Part shown: positions 34,336 to 47,072 of the stretch, piece by piece
Numbering within the stretch: position 1 is the first letter of the stretch
Layout of the letters: each line of letters starts with the position of its first letter
Assembly: GCA_037013685.1 (NCBI GenBank)
Contig: CM072886.1
Coordinates: forward strand, 30,387,080-30,451,079
Direction of reading: 5' to 3'
DNA: 64,000 bases
DNA from: Acridotheres tristis
Lineage: Eukaryota; Chordata; Aves; Passeriformes; Sturnidae
Notes under the pieces: generated by a model
The model's database searches: none
Seen by the model: the letters and a program-made list of their open reading frames with translations, nothing else
Told to the model about the DNA's origin: nothing
Translations under genes and position numbers: made by a program

Positions 34336-36311
34336 CAACATTGTAATAAACATTGTTACAGTAATCTTTTTTGATGATAAATATACACAGGCTGGTATTA
34401 ATAGAAATACACTATGTAATTCAAACATTTTAATGTTCTGAAAATGATAAAAAAAATTTTTGTGGAAGATGATGGTTATGAATCCTTACTTGTAAGTTAA
34501 ATTTTTAATATCCCATCAAGTCAAACAATTGCTATATAGTAAATTAATTACAATAAATTGAATGAAAATGTAGTTAGGAAATATGAAAAAGGATTATTTA
34601 TTCAAAAGCAAAATTATTTTAGAAGTATTTTGAGTGGAAATAAATCAGATTTCCATCCTTCATGAGACTAATTATCTGCTAAAAATATTCATGAAAGTTA
34701 TTATTTTTAAATTAATATATATTTCACAATAAGTATGCCTATACTATGCAAGAAAAAAAAGGAGAGGTAAAGTTTAATAGTGCTAAAGCTAAAAAGTTGG
34801 GCCAAGCTGATCCTTTTTGCAGAAGTGGTGCAATTTGTGTTATTTATCATTACAATCATTGCTATTAATATATGAGAGCACTTAAGATATACTCTGTGCC
34901 TGACAAGGATTATACAAGGGCACAGTCCAGCAGGCTTACTATGGAGAATAATGGCTCTCTGCTGTGATTTGTGGAACAGTATCCTGGCACTAGCTTCCTT
35001 GAAAACAAGTGTATTTAAAATACATGGTTTATCCCATAGAATTTAGGGAGCTGAGGTATAAAATGCAATATGTAATTCTGCTGTTGCTAGACTTTATTTA
35101 TGTGGCATGCTATGAAAAGATGACAAAAGGGAATGGTGTGTTTTGCAGTGACAGCTTTCCTATTCAGAAATCATAGGATAAGAACTGCTGTGATAAAGAA
35201 GACTATTATGTATCCAAAAAATCAAATCCCACAGGTATTGAGGCATTGCTTACTGTTTGTCTCACTCTCATCTTTACTACCTGAGCCTTTGATGGATGAG
35301 TGCACTTGAACTCTAGTCAAGTATATTGTCCCTGTTACCATGCAGGAAAACTTGAGGAGTCTAGAAATAAGTCTCTCCTATAAAAGAGTAGAGAACTGCT
35401 ACTGTGCTCGTTCTTCTTATGCCTTGAATTCTAAATTGATGAAATTTTTCTTATAGCCCATCTCTGTTAGATGCTCTTATTGAGGGGAAGTCCTCATACT
35501 TATTCAGTGTAAGTCCTCATTTTTCTCTCAATTTAAGATTCATCACCATAAAAAGTGTATTGACTGCCTCATTATCCCTAAAGAAATCAAGTCAACTTTC
35601 TTTATTAATCTATAAGATGTATCTTTCCCCCTTTGTCAATCAATTTCTTATTTTAAATTTATAAATAATTACTCAATTTCCTGGTTGCACACCACCAATT
35701 CAAGCATCAAACCTGACGGAAGAGAGCCAAATCTCTGATCCTGCAAAAGTGTTAAAACCAGCTTTTGTGAAGGTGTGCACGACTTGCTCCTGCTGCTGTT
35801 CTTTCATTAAACCCCACACAGGAAAATTTTGCCCTCCAAATAACAACTTACTGTTGTTAGCTCTGTATGTTACTCGAGAGAAATAAATCTGTTTGAGGTA
35901 ACTTTTTTGAGGCATGTGCAGTATGAAACCCCTGAAAGCAAAGCCAGGGATGTTGCTGCCTTCTGAGCAGAGCGCAGACAATGTGGTTGAAGGTGTAGAT
36001 CAGCGTGCAGAAAATCTGAATGAATCCATGAGAAAATTACTGAATGTTTTTACATCTCCAGGCTCATATGAAAAATGAAAGTAATAATTCTGTCTTGTAA
36101 TTTTTTATTTCGATTGTTGTTAGCTAATGTACTTATGGTGGTCCAGGAGCTGCAGGAAAAAAACACAGAATTTAGCAAAACATTTCCTCTGAAGTTTGTA
36201 CCCCCACAAAGTTAAAGGTACTGCCTACAGTTATTGTCATTAAAATATATTATTTGAAATAAAAATAATACTTTTAAAAAACAGACAAAACTCCCAAGCA
36301 ACAAATCTTAG

Positions 36312-36455
36312 CTACACTGTTTACCCATCCCTTTTCTGCATAAGCTCACATCTTCACTTGAGAAAGCAGTTGAAGAAACAGCCCTATGTCCAGATGATGT
36401 AAACGGAATAAACAAAATTACTGGGCTAGCCAACAGGTTGATTAAGTGACCTGAG
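36312..36455 (+). pseudogene. DNAH11: Dynein exon remnant 14 (CC2), one stop
   Basis: The clear part reads KLTSSLEKAVEETALCPDD, then VNGINKITGLANRLIK, TGA (36447-36449), PE, with donor GAG|GTGAGA. This matches [37 protein letters not shown]. The start is uncertain: the AG at 36310-36311 gives a phase-0 start about three codons longer than expected, and a later AG at 36343-36344 is the alternative. Confidence 0.88.
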
Positions 36456-39449
36456 GTGAGAAGATTTTGCCTGAATGTTCATCTTAGTGTGAATTTTTAA
36501 ATAGTTGACATTTTTTGTTCAACAGGGGGTTAAGCCTAAATTTTTGAAGATTATGTGGGGAAAATAAGCAGGAGGAGTGCAGGGAAGGACAAAAGTAACA
36601 AGATGACCATTATTAGAAAGCCTTTTAATTAAAAAAAAGACCCATCCAAACAACCTCAAATCACAAACAAACTCTCAATAAAATTGTATGTAGCAAAATG
36701 TGCTGCACCACAATTGTATTCTTAAAAAATCAAGTATTGTATTGCTGAGAAACTGATATTGGCATGATTGCTAGAGAGAAATCTCAATAACGAAGTCACC
36801 ACATTTATACACAACTGTGAATACATTGTGACAGCGTGGGCAGCCTCTGGTTAATGAGCAGAAAGACTGAATAATCCTCTAGGTCAGGATGGAGCCACCC
36901 TGCATCTGCCCTTGTTGCACTTTAGATTGCAAATAAGTGGAAGGCACCCATCAGATATTTGCTATTTGCTTTTGGTTTTTTACAGAAACTAATAATTTTT
37001 AAATAAGAATGAAATGTATTTATGGCAAAATTATATATATTTCAGTGTGATTATTAGCTTTATTTGCAGACAAACATCATTAAAGCTACTGCATGCCTAT
37101 TTAACAGAACCACTGGAGTCAGCTGCAGCCTTGCTGAGCAGTCTCTCCTAGGTCTTTACAGAAATTGTTCCATCTCAATTAATCATCTAGAATTTTAACA
37201 ACTCCTTTTTTGACAAATATGTGCATATGATAGGAAATAGAAGTTACAAGGAATATTTGCACTATGACATGAGCTCCCAAGGTAGTCTGAATAAATATTT
37301 TAAGTTGGATTTCTTAAAATCCCTGTGACCTTGCTTTCTAAGATCAGTGTGGATACTTTTGTTTCTGCAAATATCTCAGCAGAGCATAGCAATCAATATT
37401 AAATCAGTTTGTGAAAAAAATATTGTGAGAGCGAGAAACTAATTAAAAAACCCCGGTGCACTTAAAACAGAATGTATTTTTTTATCTGATCTTGAAATTA
37501 CTATGCTAGAAATGTAAAGTATGTAAATAATCTTTCCATTGGTAGAAAAACAGTGAAGTTGATGTTATTGTGTGCATATGAAAAACTTTTTTTGCCCCAA
37601 GACACCCGAGATGGCCCAGCCTTACAGCACTCCAAAGCTTTTAGAAGCTCTGTGCAAATCCATGGCCTTAGCCCATAGTCAGTCTCCAGCTCTTGAAGAT
37701 TTACACATAGTTAAAAGAAGTCTATCTCCAAAATTTGAGGTTTTATTAGTGATCTTATTGTGTAAGTTGAGGGGGAAAATATTGGAAAGGATTAATTGAG
37801 AATGTCAAGCCTTTTCCTTTGAGAATAAATTCTTTTTGACTAGAACAGGAGACAGTTAACTTCTGAAAAGCATCAAGACTGATGATTTTGTCTATATAGC
37901 ATTGACCTGGAAGCTCAGCCATTCAGACTAATAAATCAGGCAATTTATATTTAATCATTAACTAACTCCCGAGCTGAACAGCTGTTCAAAATTAGAAATG
38001 GGTCACCCCGGCCAGGATGACATTACAGGCAATCTATAATGCATTAGAATAAAATTATAGTGATTTTTAACTGTCTGGAAATTTATTACACTGCATGTTC
38101 CAACTCTTAAACCCTTGTTAACCAATGTCACTAGTGATTTATGGTGCTTGGCTAGTATGGTAAAATTACTGAAGATTTAAATAGACAATCATTCTATGTT
38201 TAGCAAATCTTCAAATTTCAAAGCTATTTTGGAGAATGAGGTGGGTACTCTACATTGTTTATGACTTACCCATCAGTGACAAGAAGAAGAGAGAATGGAT
38301 AAATCAAAAAGCCCTCTTGTGAATTAATGGATTTATTGTCTTGTTGCCCTCAGTTAATGATTTAAAGAAAAATCCAATGACTTTTGTGGGAAAAAATGGA
38401 TGTCTAGAACACTTCAAAGCAAAACTGCTACATTGCAAAGATTGCTGTTAGAACCTGAACAGGAATGGTCCTTTACTTGTCAGTTGTTGGCCATCTCTTA
38501 TGGATGGAACTGGGGTTTAGGAGGCCTTCACACACCAAATTCTTGTGTTTGTGAAACATACACATGCTAGGTCTTTTAAGCAGCATACTTTGATGAAAGA
38601 TACTTCTATTTTCTTAGCGGATCTTCTATATTCCTTTTTTATAACAAAAGACTTTGGGTCTTCTGTTATCATTGAATTCTGTATCTGTCTTTACAAGATT
38701 GAATGTTTAACCATTTCAGTAAGTATTTCTGATTTTTCTGAGAAATATAAGTAGAAAATACTTAATGAATATAAAATTTAACAATTATTTTATTACTTTG
38801 GTTTTGTACACTTGGAAAATTATTTTTTAAATGAGAGTGAGTTGAGATTTATTTTATAATCTGTACAGCTTTCAAAAATGAGCACATTTAAGAGTTTTCT
38901 TTTAAGCTCTTAAGCAGATGATACCAGCAAAAACAAGCATTTAATATCGAATTCCATGAAGTATAGAGGATGCTTTACATTCAGAGATTTCCACTGATTT
39001 TGCATCATGTAAAGGACTGGAAAAATATTGTTCGATTATTATCATTGCTCTGAAAAACAAATGTCTGTATGGGCAGAGCATAAATGGCTGTCCTTATAAG
39101 TAGTTCTAGGGTGCTTCCCTTCTTTCATCCTGGCCCTTTCTCTGCTTCAGTGATGATCCATATCTTAAATGTTAATTTCCTTTGAAGAAGATGCTTTCAT
39201 TTTCTGAAATTCTTTAGTAACCAGCTTAAATTTCAGATAGATGATGGGCTGTTTGTATCACATGACTGGAATAAAATAACAGCTTTCCACATAACTGCTT
39301 ATAATAAATAATCAAGATCTGAGACTATTCCTGACTATTCATCCTAAATATCCCAGGGTTAGCATGGTTAAAATGAACCCTGCAAAAGAACAAGGGAAAC
39401 CAGGGCTCTCTGTAGGAAAAAAAAATATATTAAGAAAGTGATTCTAGAG

Positions 39450-39615
39450 TTAAAGTTTGACAGAATCATTGCAACTGGAGGGAACCTTCTGAGATATTCT
39501 AATCCATCCTCATTGATCAAACAGGATTGGTTAGACCGGAGTGTCCAGGACCAGGAAATTCTGCAACCTCTATGGGCAGCCTGTGTGTTTGGCCACCCTC
39601 GTCTTTTCTCCTGTC
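39450..39615 (-). mobile_element. CR1 LINE 3' fragment (diverged)
   Basis: AGAATCATTGCAACTGGAGG, AAACAGGATTGGTTAGACC, GTGTCCAGGACCA and CAACCTCTATGGGCAGCCTG follow the order of a reverse-complement avian CR1 3' end. The copy is old and lies in the intron between exon remnants 14 and 15. Confidence 0.7.
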
Positions 39616-39711
39616 AAAATTACAAATCATTGCAGCCTTAGCTGAGTAAGATGTCTGTAGCTAGTAGATAAAAGAAGAAAGATAAATAAAAGCAAAATAC
39701 CCTGCAGGTCT

Positions 39712-39795
39712 TCACAGAATTATAGAATGTTTTGAAAGACCATCTAAGTTTTAAACCCCCTTCCATGGACAGTGATATCAACTCTGCTGCCTTTC
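39712..39795 (-). mobile_element. Short CR1 LINE 3' end
   Basis: TCACAGAATTATAGAATG, TTGAAAGACCATCTAAG and AACCCCCTTCCATGGACAG are the CR1 terminal sequence in reverse orientation, broken off after about 80 bases. It lies 100 bases from the previous fragment and could be a separate insertion or a rearranged part of the same one. Confidence 0.7.
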
Positions 39796-40253
39796 TCCTC
39801 CCCTTGGAAAAAAGTGTGAAAAAAAAGTGACATCTTTATTGAGGTTGAAAAGCTTTTTCTTCTTTTTTGTCTTCTAATATTCTTGTTTACTTCCCTTTTC
39901 TGAATGTTGCTGGAAAGCCTGAACTGGCAGTAGGACACCAGATGCTGCCAATATTAAAGTATATCCACCATGCTGCATCTGATCTAGACAAAAGCACCAA
40001 TTACTGAAAAAATCAGTAGATAGAATGTTTGACAATGAGTTCTATCCTATTGTTTTCAGCTTCAAAGGTTTCAAGTCAACACCAGAAATTCTGGATTGTT
40101 TCCAGCCTTTGCAGTCTTTGGAAGTATATCTCTTGCTGATGGAGTACTTCTCCTGTTGTGCTTTGGTGTGCTTCTGGTTAATAACATGGAGATTTAACAT
40201 TCTGTCACTTCCATGGTGCTCAGGAGATAACATTTTCTAATTTTGCTTTGCAG

Positions 40254-40417
40254 TCCGAAAACATGTTGGAGCCAGTCCATTGAAAACCTCAAAGCACAGA
40301 AGAAAACTTTTATGTGGTGACATCTTATTGACAGCAGCATTTGTGTCTTACTTTGGAACCTTCAGAAAACAGTATCATCAGGAGCCAAAGGGACATTTCT
40401 GGATTCCTCCTCTAAAG
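40254..40417 (+). pseudogene. DNAH11: Dynein exon remnant 15 (AAA5 start), two frameshifts
   Basis: After TTTTGCTTTGCAG the frame starts SEN, then must shift (about two bases lost near 40263) to give WSQSIENLKAQKKT. An extra T near 40309 shifts it again to [24 protein letters not shown] and IPPLK. The family reads .[33 protein letters not shown], so both shifts are placed by strongly matching sequence on each side. The donor is AAG|GTACAA. Confidence 0.94.
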
Positions 40418-43160
40418 GTACAAAAAGTAAAATTTGAAGTACAGATCTGTATATACATGTGCCTCATTGAAGGTATTTGTTTTCCAGGATATATGTATAT
40501 GTGCACTTATATAGAGAGTGTGTGCACATAGGCATACTTTCCTCAGATTACAGGTATCTTTTGAGGGAAATGAAAGATGTTCTCTGGCAGAAGAATATCC
40601 CTTCCCTTTCCAAATCTCAATGCCATAGTCTGTCCTTTGTGACACCTTTGTAACAGCAAATGCTGTAAAAATGAAAGAATTGTACTGAGAGACCTATTCT
40701 GCTTTGCTTCTCAGTTTCAGGAAGCACATGTAGTCGTGATAATTCCCATTTTTCTGCACATGGAGTTCTCAGTAAATGCATATAAGTTCCAATTCTTGCA
40801 GTTGTCTCTGCAAAGCTTTCTCCCTCCTTACTTTTGAAGCTTTGGACCATTCTTTTCTTCATTAGTGCAAATGCTCCTCACCCCTTCCTACTTGTTTCTT
40901 ATTTCTTGTGTGCATTATATCACAATTAATGTTGCTTATTCTCAGAAATATGTGAAATGGGCAGCACTTACCTCATTTTCAATCACAGATCTATGTCACA
41001 GCTGGTGAGCTGAGTTATGAGGACCCTCTGGAAACACAGATAAATCCAAATTTGAGTTTCCAAGGTCAGCACTCAGAACTGTGGGGACATCTCTTTGCAG
41101 ATATTTGCTTTGTGCCAGAGTTTAACAGTCACCAATTTGTCTAGAGCTTTGCTTTACCTGGAACATCTCCCTGTCCTTTTCCACCAAAAACTTGCTTGCA
41201 GATAAAATTCTCTCTCAGAAACCTCCTTCTACCTAGCAGCCTAGGTAGTAAAAATTGCCCTGTATATTTTCAATAGTAGGATTCTGGAAATAAATGTCAT
41301 TCTTAACTCTTTTAAGACTTTTTAAAAATGGATTGAACATTTTTATGAATAAAAATAAACCATACTGTGATGTTTTAATTTTTAAGATGCTTTCACTGAA
41401 CAGCAGTGAGACAAAATACCTCATTTCAGTTTTTATTGTTTTCCTCCAAGTGAGGAAGAATGAAAAATAAGAGACACATACACTTGAAAAGTTATGTTAA
41501 AAGAGATGTTTATTAATAATCCTCTACAGAAGGAGCAGCAAGTAGTTCTATGTCATTAAGTATCATCTTTTTGCAGATACAGTAACAATAGATGTACCTA
41601 TATATACAGATATTTTTTATGCATTGTATGAAAAGTAGTATTAGGAACACTGATAATACCCCAGTGCAATGTTTTGCACAAGCAAGTATTTCAGCTCATG
41701 GAAATTATCGTATTGGTTGTCTTACAGTCCAGAGATTAAAAAAAAAAATAATGTTTTCAGTCTTTTTGCTATATTTAGATGAGTGTGTTACACATGGGAG
41801 ATAGATATGTTGCATGCTTGCAGAGAAGAGTGTAGGCCTGCTGGGGCCTTTGTGCTTGTATTTTCAGCACATTCATCAAAAGTTGGGTTTATTTTGGGCT
41901 CAGAGATTAGAACCAATGGTTAGACAATTTAAGGTGGTATGTGTTCTGTAATACTACACTAAGACACTGTGCCACAGAAGCAGCACTAGAGGTATGGTGC
42001 CATTCTTATTATTAATAATTGTGCAGATTTGGCTCAAATATATGTAATGCTTTACATTATAAATTACTGTCATATATACATGGGGCTGTTTTGTTTTGTT
42101 TTGTTTTTGTTTCAGTGCACACTTTTAAAAGAAACTTTAGTCTAAAAGCCAGCAATGAGGACTAGACACTTCCAGGGAGAAGGAACAGTTTGATGGAAGT
42201 GTTTTTAAGATACTTCTGGCTGGGGGAGAAGATAGTTCAGGCTTAAGTTCAGGCTTCACTGATGATGCAGTGCTTTCCTTTATTTATGACTTTTGAATTC
42301 AATCAAAAAATCACTAATAAGGAAGCCTGGAACACCATGAAGGAATTGATGGGGGTTTGCCCTTTGCTTCAGTAAGGAAAAAAATTAATTCCAGACATCT
42401 GGTATTGGTCTTCTATGATGCTTCCACCAGCTCCTCTTGTTTGTTCCAAACAACTTATTCATGCAGTCTCTTATTCTGTTGTGCTGAGTTAGGCATTTCT
42501 CTTCCCACCCATACCTGTTTGGTGAGCACTGATTTCAGACTTCCAATTGTATTTTATTTAATTTCATCTCCTTGCCAGTGGGGGGTTGGCATCCAGTGAG
42601 CGTGGCTGTGAGATGGCTGCTCTGTGACAGCCCCTCCTGAGTGAAGGGACACTCACAGGAGAGCTCTGCTGCAGCTGGTGCCCCACAGGGAGCTCCATGG
42701 CTGCCTCTGCCCCCAGAGATGGCCCCATTCTCTGGCTTTTCAGGGTAGCTGAGCTGTATTAATAAGATGCCATGGGAATCCTGCTTTTATGATTATTTTT
42801 TTTGTAGATAAATACTGATTTATGTCCCAGAAATAGGAGTTCAAGAGCCTACATGAGCATTGAATTTGCAATATCAGAATATACTGAATTTTATAATATA
42901 TTATGCCTTTTTAACTTTATTGATCTAGAAATATTTTTATGAAGCAAATGTCTTAAGAGAAAATACGTCTTTAAAATCTGCTATAAATATGATAAACTGC
43001 TTCTCGGCACTTTCTTTTCATCTGAAACTCCACAGGGATCCTCCTTACTTTTATGCCTTACTTTAATTTACATCCCTCCAGTTATCTTGTGCATTGCACT
43101 GAGTCATGTCTTGCTACTTGGTAACCTTGCTGGGTGTTTATATTCCACTCTAATTCTAAG
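40418..43160 (+). other. Intron remnant 15-16
   Basis: AT-rich, with a TTTTGTTTTGTTTTG stretch near 42095 and a GC-richer patch at 42600-42740 that I do not recognise. Confidence 0.55.
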
Positions 43161-43373
43161 GCTCCTTTTCCTGTGACGGAGGGCCTGGACCCAATTGCTG
43201 ACAGATGATGTGGCATGGAGTAACGAGGGTGATGGGATGTCAACAGAAAATGCCACTGTTCTAACAAACTGTGAGTGCTGACCTCTGATGATAGATCCCC
43301 AGCAACAGGGAATTAAATGGATAAAGAATAAATATGGAGCTGACCTTAAAGTCGTGCGTCTAGGACAGAGAGG
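43161..43373 (+). pseudogene. DNAH11: Dynein exon remnant 16 (AAA5), stop, frameshift, lost donor
   Basis: APFPVTEGLDPI is followed by about five missing bases at 43197, then LTDDVAWSNEG, MSTENATVLTNCEC, TGA (43279-43281), [30 protein letters not shown]. The family has [51 protein letters not shown], so roughly six further codons are lost in frame and the Trp of ERWPL is the stop. The expected donor GG|GTATGT is AT at 43374-43375. An opposite-strand open frame over this segment is a shadow. Confidence 0.94.
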
Positions 43374-44263
43374 ATATGTGCACTCTGAAGAATTGACTTT
43401 CGCCTTTTCTGCCTTCAAGTTCCCCTAATTTCTGTGAGGGATTTTTGTTGAAATGCACTTGCTTAAAGAATTGAAATATTACAACAGTTCTGCTCATTTA
43501 TCCACAGCATCATTTTCCTTTTAAAATGGTGCTTGAAAAGGCACCCTTCTTATGTTGTTTTCAAATGATGAGGAGGAAATGGAGGTTGAGGTGCACTTCT
43601 TGTGAGGGTCAAATCATTTTTTCAACAGATAAGCTGCAAAGCCTGATGATAAGACCTTACTTATACTCTACAGTTTAGTCAGCAGAACACAGCATGTGCA
43701 GCATTCAAGACAAAAGCCAATATTGGGTCACTTCCTGATAAACAAACATGTTTTAATTCTTATTCTTATTACTGAATTACATGTTAGCTGGGAGCACTAG
43801 CATGTAATTGATCTCTTAATATATTTTCTTATCTTTACTTAGATTTAGGGAGATAATGTTCCATTTCAAAGGGCTTTCAGAGGTTTTTTTACTAAATTCC
43901 AGATATAACACATAATTACTCAACACAGTAGATGGTCATAGTAGTGCCTGATTTTTAAAATAGGTCTTAATCATCTAGCCTGTCTGCTCATTTGAACCAG
44001 TTCTTTTCCTTCATCTGTCCTGGTTTGTTTTTCATTCTTTTTCCAACCCTCACAAATTATCATGATTTTTCATTCACACTCAGTACTACCCTGCTTTGTG
44101 AAGCTATATCATCTGATTGCTTATCTTTCCATTATTATCTGTTCCTTTTTCCATGCTCGTTGCAACAGATTTCTCCCAAGTCACTCAGATTCTAAGTGTT
44201 TTTGAAGTCCTGCAAGAAACTGTTTATAGTTTAAATGAGGATATACCAAAATCTGTAACACAA

Positions 44264-44342
44264 GAATATAGATAGATAGATATAGATAATATGTAGATAT
44301 ATAAATATAGGTATAGATTATATAGATAGATGATATAGATAT
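44264..44342. repeat. Degenerate GATA repeat
   Basis: ATAGATAGATAGATATAG with interrupted units over about 80 bases, upstream of an AT run. Confidence 0.85.
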
Positions 44343-44426
44343 GCTTCCCCAACATTTCTATGTCAATTCCAATGTCTTCCATGTGGGGCTGTACCCTCAT
44401 ATTTGCTTATAAGAAAAGCCCCAGCA

Positions 44427-44475
<49 letters not shown>
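44427..44475. repeat. (AT)n microsatellite
   Basis: Nearly pure AT dinucleotides over about 45 bases, some 200 bases upstream of exon remnant 17. Confidence 0.95.
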
Positions 44476-44477
<2 letters not shown>

Positions 44478-44669
44478 GAATCGTAAGAGCATAGGTAGAA
44501 AGATATTGGACTCAAAACTGTCAAGCTCTTAAACACTGGGCAATTCCTTGTGAACAGTTTTCTATGGTATAACCATGTGCTTTTAGAAAAACTTCACCAT
44601 TTATATAAAGGAAATCTTTCTATAACCAGCATTTATCTAATATTGGAGGGGTGAAATTTTATTTTTCAG

Positions 44670-44798
44670 GTAAAGTTTTCTGAAGACCATTGAAAGAGCT
44701 TTAGCTTTTGATGAGACTGTACTAATCGAAAACATGTGTGACTCTATTGATCCCATATTTGATCTTCTGCTTGGAAGACACACAGTTAAAAAGGGAAG
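44670..44798 (+). pseudogene. DNAH11: Dynein exon remnant 17 (AAA5), double AG acceptor, lost donor
   Basis: The coding part reads FLKTIERALAFDETVLIEN, CDSIDPIFDLLLGRHTVKKG, matching [33 protein letters not shown]..IKKG. Two AG sites compete: TTTTTCAG at 44669 and GTAAAG at 44675. Starting at 44676 joins the previous exon perfectly (GG+T, Gly-Phe-Leu); starting at 44670 adds an in-frame TAA (44671-44673). The donor GGAAG|GTATGT expected at the end is AG|ATATGT, so GT is lost at 44799. Confidence 0.93.
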
Positions 44799-46980
44799 AT
44801 ATGTATGCTTGAGTAATCAGAATTTTTCCATGACAGCTGGATCTATATTGCTTTGATTGCCACATTTTGCTTAGTGCTTCAACTCCTCATGTAACAAATT
44901 ATTTCTTTTTAAAATGCAATGGCTAAAATCTGGAGATGAGTGAATATTAAAATGTTAGTATCTGCATCTGATTAGATGGCAAAATTATGTTCTTGGTTTC
45001 CAAACTGGACTCAAAATACTATATAGATGTGTGCTTCTCAAACTCAAGTGGAATTCTATGCTTTTTTACTTTAAAAAAAGAGTAAAACCAGGAGTAGCAT
45101 ATATTATAATTCAGCTCAAAAGAAAGTATTTCCTTTCCACATTAGGCATCCATAGGAAGGGGGAAGGCATTGGAAATGACAGGCTAGATTTGGACTTAAC
45201 AAGAAAGGGTTTTCCAGCTGCAATTTCAGCTTAAGGAAACTATGCTTTCACTGTGCCGTAATTGTATTTTTGGCCACCTCATGAAATAATGAAGCAGTAT
45301 GAAAAGAAAAAACAAAGAAAAAACCCAAACAAACAAAAACCCTGGAAAGTAATACAAACGAGAAAAAACTGATATGGTAGGACACAGGGCAGAAATAAGT
45401 AAGCCAGAGATGGGGGCTGCTTACATGGTTATTGGTGCCAACCTCCCTTGCATCAAACCAGTCCAGCTGATCCTGGCCATGAATTCATGGAGGCAGATGT
45501 CACACTGGTGCCTGCTCAGTTTCCCCCCTAAACCTGGTCTGCTAGCACCAAAACTCACATGCTCCATTTTTCATGTGAGTGCTCCGAATACTCAAATTCA
45601 GGGCTGTTCTGGGCTCTCCCTCTGAAGAAAAGGGCTGCAGCTCCACCCCAGAGGTCTGCAGCTGGGTATTCCAGTAGGAGACTCAAACTGGGTGACACAA
45701 GGCTGAGCTAATGAGTTTCCTCTGTTCTGACACAGCAGCGGCAGGAGTGGTAGATGGTACAAGGGAAGGTAACCTTATGTTCTGACCTTTTTGGGATGAT
45801 GTCTGTGACTCCCATCTTTCATTCTCATGCCCCCCTTCTCCTCTATATTTTGAAAAATTGTCAAACTTAAAAATAACATAAAAGAGATTTTTTAAGATCT
45901 TACTTAGAAGCCTTTTAGATAGACATTTGCAGGATGATAATAGGGAAAATAAAGAACTTGTACTTGGTGTAAGAGGATTTCAGTCTGTAATGTCTTCCAA
46001 AACTTTTCATAAAAACTTTGGATTAAATTGTTGAGTCCTCAATGCAGATGTCAGCCTAAAGAATAATGTTCATTTCTGGTTGCTCGAGAGTAAACTTATT
46101 AAACCTCATTAAATATTTCATCTGATGACCTGAAATGCCATGTCATTGTTTCTGCTCAAATGTGAATTTATTTTTAGGTCTGAAAGTGTTCTTCTCTTCT
46201 GTTCTTGTTTGCAAGCAACGTACCAACAAGCTAGATTTTTCATGCTGGAGAATTTAATATTTATTCTCATATAAAGCCAGACATACTCTTGGGGCGTTTC
46301 TGGATGGATCTCAAATGTTAGTCAAAGAGTGGTTAGAGTGCTTGCACAGCTTCACATTGTCGAAAATGAAAATATGAAAGAAATTATGAATAAAGAAATG
46401 ATTATCTTTTGGACAGATTACCCAAGATTTTTCTCTCTCCTTCCCACCCTATATTTCTGGCATTGGTGCCTGCACAGCAAATCTAAGTAAAAAACAGCTC
46501 AAATCTCCTTGTATACATGAAGATGGAAGATGCACTCTTGCCCTGCACTGTGAGACCTTGAAATGACCCCCTTTGTTGAATTTTTCTAAAGCTGTATTTG
46601 AAGTGCTTCAGAGTAAGAGCATACAGCTTGCTTTTCAGAATCCATAGTGAAGAAACTTTACTGAAAATTAGTATTATAGTGGTCTAAAAGAGAGATCAAA
46701 ATTTTCACAAGGTAACAGACTTCTAAAGAATAGGAGGATGTGAAGGGATGTGAAACAACAGAAAGAAGTTGGATTGAAAAGGACAAGGGTGACAGCAATA
46801 TAGTTTTACATTTATTTAACAAAGGCTTCCATGTAGCACTATGAAGCTGTGTACATGGAGACAAAAGCAAATATATGAAGCTATTCAAAAGGAGGTTCTT
46901 CTACCAAATATTTTAAGAACTGTTACATGACCTGGCATTCTGTGCCTGATTGAAGATGCACAAGTCACCTTTGAGGGGCA

Positions 46981-47072
46981 TGTGTGTATGTGTGTGTATA
47001 ATTATATATGTGTGTGTATATATATATATACACAACACAATGTATATATACACCACGATATATATATAGCCA
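46981..47072. repeat. Compound TG/TA repeat
   Basis: Alternating TGTGTG and TATATA blocks, partly palindromic (TATATATATACAC, then TGTATATATACAC), so able to form hairpins. Confidence 0.85.

Larger units (their letters stand above)
29487..36311 (+). other. Long intron remnant 13-14
   Basis: About 6.8 kb holding the TATC repeat at 32141 and the CR1 copy at 33985. Remaining open frames were inspected and rejected. Confidence 0.6.
36456..40253 (+). other. Intron remnant 14-15
   Basis: Holds the two CR1 pieces at 39450-39795. The open frame at 37572-37799 shows no recognised family. Confidence 0.6.
43374..44669 (+). other. Intron remnant 16-17
   Basis: Contains the GATA and AT repeats; no coding similarity was found. 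Confidence 0.65.

Noticed and set aside
36120..36175. LAN...ELQ-like reading, first taken as the [10 protein letters not shown] part of CC2
   Set aside because: A far better match with the full upstream context was found at 36312-36455.
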